A stretch of 10,275 nt of DNA, taken from NCBI GenBank assembly GCA_026989995.1, contig JALSIO010000688.1:1-10275 (forward strand), read 5' to 3'. The position numbers and the translations under genes are program-made. Within the stretch, counting starts at the first letter, position 1. Each line of letters begins with the position of its first letter. This document shows, piece after piece, positions 1 to 8,165 of this stretch. The notes under the pieces are model-generated. The model ran no database searches, was not told where the DNA came from, and was given only the letters and a program-made list of their open reading frames with translations. This DNA comes from Myxococcales bacterium (GTDB lineage: Bacteria; Myxococcota_A; UBA9160; JALSIO01).

Positions 1-347
1 CTCCTCCCCGCCGATCCCGCGCGGAGCCCCGATCCCCCCGGGCGGCTCCCGACGGCGGTCGAAACCGGCGCGAGGCATGATCACGAGGCGAGACACGATC
101 CCCCCGGCCGGTCCGGGCCGGCGCGGTGGGGCCGCCCGGTGGCCCTCGGGTGCCGGTCCCCGGTCCCGGTCGCACCTGCACCCGGACTGGCGGCCGGCCT
201 GTCGGCGGCGCTCGTCCCCTCGGGGACAGATTGCGACCCCGGGGCGCTGCCTGGCACGGCTTCGGATCCGGGTGCGTCGCCGGGGCGTCCAAGCGATGGA
301 GTCCCGGCCCTGCAGCGGCTGGATGGGGCGGCACCCCGGCGGATCGA

Positions 348-353
348 TACGCT
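348..353 (+). promoter_or_regulatory. Possible -10 element for clpP operon (TACGCT)
   Basis: TACGCT fits the TAnnnT core of a sigma70-type -10 element. It is the only TA step in the 497 bases before clpP, so it is the only possible housekeeping -10 with T and A in the two key places. No good -35 lies 16-18 bases upstream. If used, it would leave a leader of about 135-140 bases. I did not see a convincing heat-shock sigma32 (CTTGAA/CCCCAT) or sigma54 promoter. The real promoter could also lie left of the window. Confidence 0.2.
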
Positions 354-452
354 CGGCGGGAGCGGGGTCGGCCGCCGGGGCGCGATCCCCCGCAGGGACG
401 GACCGCAGGCCGGTCCGACGGGGCCATCCGGGAGCAGAGGACCCGGCGTGAG

Positions 453-484
453 CCGGACGAGGAAAGAACCGGACGAGGAAAGGA
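453..484 (+). repeat. Tandem 16-bp direct repeat before clpP
   Basis: Two back-to-back copies of CCGGACGAGGAAAG(A/G)A lie at 453-468 and 469-484, identical at 15 of 16 positions. Each contains the purine-rich string GAGGAAAG, which resembles a Shine-Dalgarno core. The second copy ends 13 bases before the clpP ATG, so the more likely ribosome site is GGAAG at 486-490, seven bases from the start. The repeat could be a small local duplication in the leader, a pair of ribosome standby sites, or a protein-binding site; the sequence does not decide. Confidence 0.8.
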
Positions 485-497
485 CGGAAGCCACCGA

Positions 498-1183
498 ATG
501 CCCCTGGTTCCCATCGTCGTCGAACAGGACCACCGCGGAGAGCGGGCCTACGACATCTATTCGCGGCTGCTCCGCGACCGCATCATCTTCCTCGGCACGG
601 AGATCGATGACGACGTCGCCAACCTGGTGATCGCCCAGCTGCTCTTCCTCGAGGCGGAGGATCCGGAAAAGGACGTGCACCTGTACATCAACTCGCCCGG
701 GGGATCGGTGACGGCGGGGCTCGCCATCTACGACACCCTCATGTACGTGCGCCCGGACGTCTCGACGATCTGCATGGGCCAGGCCGCCTCGATGGCGGCC
801 TGGCTGCTCGCCGCGGGTACCCCCGGGAAGCGCTTCGCGCTGCCCAACTCCAGGATCATGATCCACCAGCCGATGGGCGGTTTTCGGGGACAGGCGACCG
901 ACATCGACATCCAGGCGCGGGAAATCCTGAAACTCCGCGAGCGGATGAACGAAATCCTCGCGGCACACACCGGCAAGCCGGTGGAGCAGATCGCGAGGGA
1001 TACCGAGCGGGACTACTATATGTCGGGAGCCGATGCCCGGGCCTACGGGCTGATCGACCGGGTGGTGAGCCACCGGGGGGATTCCGGTGGGGATCCCGGT
1101 GCGAACGGGGGCGGATCGGACGGGCCGGGCCGGGCCGATGGCGGCTCCGGGCCGGAATCGGCCAGGCGCGGGGAAGAGCGCGG

Positions 1184-1187
<4 letters not shown>
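498..1187 (+). CDS. clpP: ATP-dependent Clp protease proteolytic subunit
   Basis: Serine peptidase (family S14) that forms a double seven-membered ring in the cytosol and degrades proteins unfolded and fed in by ClpX. The 229-residue product starts [10 protein letters not shown], with the usual N-terminal axial-loop region and the YDIYSRLL segment. The catalytic triad is visible: Ser98 in [10 protein letters not shown], His123 in RIMIHQP, and Asp172 in ERDYYMSG. The oxyanion-type NSPGGSV motif is at 65-71. The start is the ATG with GGAAG seven bases upstream; homology begins right there although the frame is open further up. The fold ends near residue 191, yet the protein continues for about 38 residues of Gly/Asp/Ser/Arg-rich tail, longer than the usual 195-210 residue total. 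The stop overlaps the clpX start (ATGA), so the two are probably translated together. Confidence 0.97.
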
Positions 1188-2434
<1,247 letters not shown>

Positions 2435-2504
2435 GCCCACGCCCGGCGCTCGCCGGATCTTCCGGGGGGAGCGGGCGGGGGTCCGCGAGCGAGGTGGAGC
2501 GGTG

Positions 2505-4991
<2,487 letters not shown>

Positions 4992-5069
4992 GGCGATCGA
5001 GCCGCACCCGGGCCTCCCACGGTGTCGACCTCCGGGGGGGGCGCCACCGGGCCAGAGGGCGGCCGCGGC

Positions 5070-5078
5070 TGCTACCCT
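5070..5078 (+). promoter_or_regulatory. Possible extended -10 element for tRNA-Val
   Basis: TGCTACCCT matches the extended -10 pattern TGnTAnnnT and ends ten bases before the first base of the mature tRNA, a suitable distance for a short 5' leader. No clear -35 hexamer lies 17 bases upstream, as is common with extended -10 promoters. It would allow the tRNA, and perhaps the following SCP2-like gene, to be transcribed independently of lon. Confidence 0.35.
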
Positions 5079-5087
5079 CGCCCGCCC

Positions 5088-5161
5088 GGGCGCGTAGCTC
5101 AGCCGGCCAGAGCACCTCGCTTACACCGAGGGGGTCAGAGGTTCGAATCCTCTCGCGCCCA
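5088..5161 (+). tRNA. tRNA-Val (anticodon UAC)
   Basis: A complete cloverleaf can be drawn. The acceptor stem GGGCGCG (5088-5094) pairs fully with CGCGCCC (5154-5160). The D arm is GCTC/GAGC. The anticodon stem CCTCG/CGAGG encloses the loop CTTACAC with anticodon TAC at 5122-5124. The T arm AGAGG/CCTCT encloses TTCGAAT. The discriminator is A5161, followed by CCG, so the 3' CCA is not encoded and must be added by tRNA nucleotidyltransferase. It reads GUA and other valine codons. Confidence 0.97.
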
Positions 5162-5210
5162 CCGGGGCCGCGGCCGGGAGTCCGCGGGCCCGCCCTGCCG
5201 GAGGAGGTCC

Positions 5211-5834
5211 ATGGTCGATCCGCCCTCGCCCGACATCGCCCCCGCCGACTTCTTCGAGCGCTGGCTTCCGGAGGCCTTCGCCGCCGCGGAGCTGCCGCCG
5301 GCGGCCCGGGAGCTCGACCTCCTGCTCGGCGTCCGCCTCGAAGGGGAGGGGGGCGGCGAGTGGGTGCTGCACCTTCGCGAGGGAGCGCTCGAGGTCCGCG
5401 CCGAGCCCCGGAACGAGGCCTCCTTCACGATCGTCCAGTCGGTGGAGGACTGGCGCGGAGCCCTCTTCGAGGGGCGCGGTGGACCCTTCGGGCGACAGGC
5501 GGCGGGGCTCTTCCGGCCGGGTGAGGAGGCCGGGCGGGGCCCCGAGCTCACGCCGGCGATCCTGCAGCAGCTCCAGGCGCTCCGGGGTCTCATCCGGATG
5601 GTGGTAAGCGGGCCCGCCGGGGACTGGTCGGTCGCCTTCCTCCTCGGCCCCGGGGACATCCCCGCCGAGCCCACCACCACGGTGACGGTGAGCGAGGAGG
5701 ACGCGGCCGCGATGGAGCGCGGCGAGGTCGATCCCTTGCAGGCGTTCATGGCCGGGCGCGTCCGGATCGCCGGGGACATGGCGCTGCTCATGCAGATGCA
5801 GGCGATCCAGATGCAGGCCCAGGCCGGGGGCTAG
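5211..5834 (+). CDS. SCP2 sterol-binding domain family protein
   Basis: A 207-residue protein with the features of the SCP2 (sterol carrier protein 2, PF02036-type) fold. The clearest is the C-terminal segment from residue 171, GEVDPLQAFMAGRVRIAGDM, which matches the family's conserved end, plus a mid-protein strand pattern typical of the fold (VLHLREGALEV, SFTIVQSVEDW). The family binds lipids or other hydrophobic ligands; the ligand and role here are unknown. The N-terminal helical segment DFFERWLPEAFAA precedes the domain. There is no signal peptide or membrane segment, so it is probably cytosolic. The ATG follows a near-perfect ribosome site, GGAGGAGG (5200-5207), two to three bases upstream. 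It lies 49 bases after tRNA-Val and may share its transcript. The last residues are Gln/Met-rich (MQMQAIQMQAQ). Confidence 0.75.
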   Translation: MVDPPSPDIAPADFFERWLPEAFAAAELPPAARELDLLLGVRLEGEGGGEWVLHLREGALEVRAEPRNEASFTIVQSVEDWRGALFEGRGGPFGRQAAGLFRPGEEAGRGPELTPAILQQLQALRGLIRMVVSGPAGDWSVAFLLGPGDIPAEPTTTVTVSEEDAAAMERGEVDPLQAFMAGRVRIAGDMALLMQMQAIQMQAQAGG

Positions 5835-5839
5835 CGGTC

Positions 5840-5883
5840 GGGCCGTTGTCGCGGCCCGGGGCGCCGTTGCGGCGCCCTTCGGG
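5840..5883 (+). terminator. Two adjacent hairpins after the SCP2-like gene
   Basis: Hairpin 1 pairs GGGCCG (5840-5845) with CGGCCC (5852-5857) across a 6-base loop. Hairpin 2 pairs GGGCGCC (5859-5865) with GGCGCCC (5871-5877) across GTTGC, and can extend by pairing CCCG (5855-5858) with CGGG (5880-5883). There is no T tract, so it is not a textbook intrinsic terminator; it could still end or slow transcription or act in processing before tRNA-Asp. It begins six bases after the SCP2-like stop codon. Confidence 0.4.
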
Positions 5884-5905
5884 TTCGCTAATCAAGGACG
5901 GCTGC

Positions 5906-5982
5906 GCGGCGGTAGTTCAACTGGTTAGAGCACCGGCCTGTCACGCCGGAAGTTGCGGGTTCGAGTCCCGTCCGCCGCGCCA
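5906..5982 (+). tRNA. tRNA-Asp (anticodon GUC)
   Basis: Complete cloverleaf: acceptor GCGGCGG (5906-5912) pairs with CCGCCGC (5972-5978); D arm GTTC/GAGC; anticodon stem CCGGC/GCCGG around CTGTCAC with anticodon GTC at 5940-5942; T arm GCGGG/CCCGT around TTCGAGT. The discriminator is G5979 and the 3' CCA is encoded (5980-5982), unlike the nearby tRNA-Val. A weak promoter guess is TTGCGG at 5867-5872 with an A/T-containing patch (CTAATC) about 16 bases further on. The 3' two-thirds overlap, on the opposite strand, the end of the Mut7-C reading frame. Confidence 0.97.
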
Positions 5983-6647
5983 GCTTCCCTGCCCGGTTCC
6001 CGCCGGCTTCCCGTTTCGGCGCCCTCCGCGCCGGTGTCCCCGGCTGCCACGCGGTCCAGCACGCGGGCGAGGGTCTCGCGCATGCGCGCCGTGTGGGAGC
6101 CCTCCCAGTAGAGCCGACCGCAGCCGGGGCAGCGGCGCAACGGGCCTGGGTTCTTGCGCACCGCGGGGGGGAGGAGCCCCTGCACCTCGCCGGCGGGTAC
6201 GCCCTCCAGCTCTGTGTTGCACATCCGGCAGCGGGTGAAGAGGCCTCCCGGCGGCGGCACCCCCACGGCCGATAGAACCTCGACGAGCTGCTCCAAGGGC
6301 TCTTCCGAGTGCACCCGGTGCCCCCGCACGCGCCAGTCCTCGAGCAGCCTCCGGTCCCGGGTCAGCAGGATGCGCCCCTCGGCCACGGCGCGCCGCGCGA
6401 GGGCAGCGTCGTCGGACTCCGGATCGAAGCAGGTGTCGATCCCGAGGGTTCGCAGCCAGCGGGCGAGGCGCCCCAGCATGGCATCGGCGGCGAGGCGCAG
6501 CGGTGCTCCCGGGGGCGGGCCACCCACGCGCTCCGGGAAGGCCACGCGGTGGCCGCAGGTACACCGAAGTGTGCGGCCGTCGGTGAGGCGGTCGGCGTCG
6601 TAGGGGCGGCCGCAACCGGGGCAGGGAAGGGAGGCCGTCGGAGTCAC
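5925..6647 (-). CDS. Mut7-C (PIN-like) RNase domain protein with zinc ribbons
   Basis: A 240-residue protein. Residues 9-31 form a small zinc ribbon (Cys9, Cys12, Cys29, Cys31). From about 50 comes the Mut7-C domain, named after the C-terminal part of the animal exonuclease mut-7 and PIN-like in fold: RLAADAMLGRLARWLRTLG with Asp55, then Asp79/Asp80 and LLTRDRRLL with Asp98 as likely metal-binding acids. A second ribbon follows (Cys140, Cys143, Cys173, Cys176) ending RLYWEGSHTARM. An RNase role is inferred from the fold; the substrate is unknown. The GTG start at 6647 overlaps the DUF309 stop as GTGA, suggesting coupled translation. After about residue 203 conservation is lost, and residues from about 223 (DGTRTRNFRRDRPVL) are simply the antisense of tRNA-Asp. 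No earlier stop exists in this frame. Confidence 0.8.
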   Translation of the reverse strand: MTPTASLPCPGCGRPYDADRLTDGRTLRCTCGHRVAFPERVGGPPPGAPLRLAADAMLGRLARWLRTLGIDTCFDPESDDAALARRAVAEGRILLTRDRRLLEDWRVRGHRVHSEEPLEQLVEVLSAVGVPPPGGLFTRCRMCNTELEGVPAGEVQGLLPPAVRKNPGPLRRCPGCGRLYWEGSHTARMRETLARVLDRVAAGDTGAEGAETGSRREPGREAGAADGTRTRNFRRDRPVL

Positions 6648-7105
6648 CGCGGGACCCCGGACGTCTCCGCGTTGCGCGCGGGGGCGATCCGCGGCGCCGG
6701 AGCGCCTCCCTCCACGTGGGCCCGCGCGCGCGCGGCGAGCCCACGCCCCGAGATGCCGAGCACGTGGTCCGGTCCCTCGCCGAGGAGGTGGCAGGCGCGG
6801 CCGAGAAGGGATGCCGCGGGGCGGTGGCGACCCTCCCGGTGCTTGATCAGCGCCGCCGCGAGCTGGATCAGCGCCTTCAGGCGGCGGGCGAGGAGCTCCT
6901 CCCCCGGCTGCCGCCGCACCGCGTGCCAGAGCTCCTCCCACACCTCGTGGGCCTCGAAGTAGGCCCCGGCGTCGAAGTGTGCGACCCCCGCCCGGAAGGC
7001 GCTTTCGGCCCGGTCCGGCAGCGCCGGGGTGGCGGGCGCGGCCGCCGACCGGCCGGGTGGCACCGGTTGGCGGCGGGCGTCGGCGGCTCGGGGGCGCTCG
7101 GCCAT
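6644..7105 (-). CDS. DUF309 family protein
   Basis: A 153-residue protein recognised by the DUF309 signature FDAGAYFEAHEVWEELWH (residues 44-61), with the conserved His53-Glu54 and Trp56-Glu57, followed by LLARRLKALIQLAAALIKHREG, the second conserved helix. The family is small and all-helical and has no established function. The first 30 residues are Arg/Pro/Ala-rich and unlike the domain. The ATG has no good ribosome site; instead a -10-like TATGCT lies six bases upstream, which suggests a leaderless message. Its stop overlaps the Mut7-C start by four bases, so the two form an operon. Confidence 0.82.
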   Translation of the reverse strand: MAERPRAADARRQPVPPGRSAAAPATPALPDRAESAFRAGVAHFDAGAYFEAHEVWEELWHAVRRQPGEELLARRLKALIQLAAALIKHREGRHRPAASLLGRACHLLGEGPDHVLGISGRGLAARARAHVEGGAPAPRIAPARNAETSGVPR

Positions 7106-7111
7106 GCCCCG

Positions 7112-7140
7112 AGCATACCCGCAGCCCGGACCCCGGTCGG
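7112..7140 (-). promoter_or_regulatory. Promoter of DUF309/Mut7-C, probably leaderless
   Basis: Read on the - strand: a -35-like CCGACC (7140-7135), a 17-base spacer, a -10 TATGCT (7117-7112), six bases, then ATG at 7105. This geometry puts transcription start at or within a base or two of the ATG, the TAnnnT-N6-ATG pattern of leaderless bacterial genes. The absence of a Shine-Dalgarno sequence agrees. Confidence 0.45.
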
Positions 7141-7176
7141 CTTGCCCCCTCGGTCGGCCCGTGTTCCGGTCGGCCC
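7134..7176 (-). repeat. Three direct repeats GCCGACCG upstream of DUF309
   Basis: GCCGACCG (- strand) occurs at 7174-7167, 7158-7151 and 7141-7134, centre spacing 16 and 17 bases; the two distal copies share a 10-base core GGGCCGACCG. The proximal copy covers the -35 hexamer of the proposed promoter. It could be a regulator binding array or chance in GC-rich sequence; the regular spacing and position favour the former. Confidence 0.6.
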
Positions 7177-7217
7177 ATGGCCCGCCGCCGGCGTCGTGCC
7201 CCGGAGCGATTCCCCGG

Positions 7218-8048
7218 CTATTCGAGCCCCATCAGCCTGGTGGTGGAGAAGCGGTGGCCGCAGCTGTAGCCGCCGTCCACCGGAAGGGCCGCGCCGGTCA
7301 CGAAGGAGGCCTCGTCGGAGGCGAGGAAGAGGGCGGCATGGGCGATCTCGCGCGGCTGCCCGAAGCGGCCGAGCTGGTGGGCTTCGCGGACCTCCTCCTC
7401 GATGGGGCGCGCGAGCTCGAGCTCGAAGACACTCCGAAGGAGCGGCGTCTCGACGAAGCCGGGACAGATGGCGTTGACCCGGACCCCCATTCGCCCGTAG
7501 TCGATGGCCATGTTGCGGGTCAGGAGGATCAGCCCCCCCTTCGAGGCGTTGTAGGCGCTCCCGCCGGCGATGCCCTCGAGCCCCTCCACGCTGGCGATGT
7601 GGATGATGCTGCCCCGGCGGCGCTCGAGCATGGCGGGGAGCACGTGCTTGGAGACCAGGAAGCAGCCCTTGAGGTTCACATCCACCACCCGGTCCCAGGC
7701 TTCGGCCTCGAGTTGGTGGACCGGCCCCCCGCCGGCGATGCCCGCGGCGTTCACGAGGATGTCGATGGGGCCGAGGGCCTCGGATACGGCTGCCACCGAC
7801 TCGCGCACCCGCGCCTCGTCACAGACGTCGGCGCGCTCGAAGCAGCTCGCGGGGGCGAGCTCCCGGGCTCGGGCGAAGTCGCCCCCTTCGGGCACCACCC
7901 GATCGAGCCCTGCGACCCGTGCGCCCTCCTCGGCGAAGCGAAGCGCGCACGCCGCTCCGATGCCGGAGGCGGCACCCGTCACCAGCGCCACCCGGCCCGC
8001 GAGCCGCCCTCCGCCTCCCGTCCCCCCGCTTTGCGTCTCCTTCGCCAC
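7218..8048 (-). CDS. Short-chain dehydrogenase/reductase (SDR), classical type
   Basis: A 276-residue NAD(P)-dependent oxidoreductase of the classical SDR family. Visible motifs: the cofactor loop TGAASGIG at 24-31, NAAG at 100-103, Asn125, and the catalytic Ser153, Tyr166 and Lys170 in standard spacing. Asp49 at the end of the second strand (VAGLDR) suggests NAD(H) rather than NADP(H). The end PGFVETPLLRS plus VTGAALPVDGGYSCG is typical of FabG-like and alcohol dehydrogenase members; the substrate cannot be read from sequence. The GTG start at 8048 is chosen because AAGGAGG lies seven bases upstream; an in-frame ATG at 8078 would put that site inside the gene. It is divergent from the glutamate dehydrogenase gene. 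Residues 7-14 are a Gly-rich linker before the fold. Confidence 0.9.
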   Translation of the reverse strand: MAKETQSGGTGGGGRLAGRVALVTGAASGIGAACALRFAEEGARVAGLDRVVPEGGDFARARELAPASCFERADVCDEARVRESVAAVSEALGPIDILVNAAGIAGGGPVHQLEAEAWDRVVDVNLKGCFLVSKHVLPAMLERRRGSIIHIASVEGLEGIAGGSAYNASKGGLILLTRNMAIDYGRMGVRVNAICPGFVETPLLRSVFELELARPIEEEVREAHQLGRFGQPREIAHAALFLASDEASFVTGAALPVDGGYSCGHRFSTTRLMGLE

Positions 8049-8076
8049 GGCGGTGCCTCCTTCGAGCGAGCGCCGC

Positions 8077-8082
8077 ATGCTA
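8077..8082 (-). promoter_or_regulatory. Possible -10 element of the SDR gene (TAGCAT)
   Basis: TAGCAT on the - strand matches TATAAT at four of six positions and ends 28 bases before the GTG start, giving a leader of roughly 20 bases with room for the AAGGAGG ribosome site. No good -35 was seen. If correct, the ATG at 8078 lies inside the -10 and cannot be the start. Confidence 0.35.
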
Positions 8083-8120
8083 CTCCGGGGAGGGCCTCCC
8101 TTCACCTCGTCGGCGTGCGG

Positions 8121-8137
8121 GGATCCTGGTAGGATCC
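8121..8137 (+). promoter_or_regulatory. Dyad over an extended -10 element of gdh
   Basis: GGATCCT (8121-8127) and AGGATCC (8131-8137) form a perfect 7-bp inverted repeat around GGT. The sequence TGGTAGGAT (8127-8135) within it fits the extended -10 pattern TGnTAnnnT, which would start transcription near 8142 and leave a leader of about 24 bases with the ribosome site GGGAGG (8155-8160). A dyad over the -10 is the layout of a repressor operator. The two GGATCC hexamers are themselves palindromes, so part of the symmetry comes for free. Confidence 0.4.
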
Positions 8138-8165
8138 GGCGCCCGGTCGCGGGCGGGAGGATTCG

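Larger units (their letters stand above)
1..497. other. Leader region of clpP with no convincing gene
   Basis: About 500 bases without a gene I can support. Two of the three + frames stay open over long stretches, but the translations are rich in Arg, Gly, Pro and Ala with no recognisable motif. The openness follows from base composition: there is only one TA step in the whole stretch (348-349), so TAA and TAG are nearly impossible. Trigger factor (tig), which commonly precedes clpP in proteobacteria, is not seen. A frame open at the left edge stops at TGA 78-80 and could be the tail of an upstream gene, but it is too short and low in complexity to name. The stretch presumably holds the clpP promoter and a long 5' leader. 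Confidence 0.6.

Noticed and set aside
252..266. TGGCAC sequence resembling a sigma54 -24 element
   Set aside because: The required GC at -12 is replaced by GA at the right distance, so the match fails.
77..630. Open frames on the + strand upstream of and into clpP (77-451 and 139-630)
   Set aside because: Composition is Arg/Gly/Pro/Ala-rich with no motif, no ribosome site stands out, and the TA-poor base composition explains the lack of stops; the second runs out of frame into clpP.
8046..8078. ATG at 8078 as the SDR start
   Set aside because: AAGGAGG lies between it and the GTG at 8048 with ideal spacing to the GTG, and the ATG falls in a likely -10 element.
8101..8112. TTCACC as a -35 for gdh
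   Set aside because: It is 23 bases from the TAGGAT hexamer, too far for a normal spacer.
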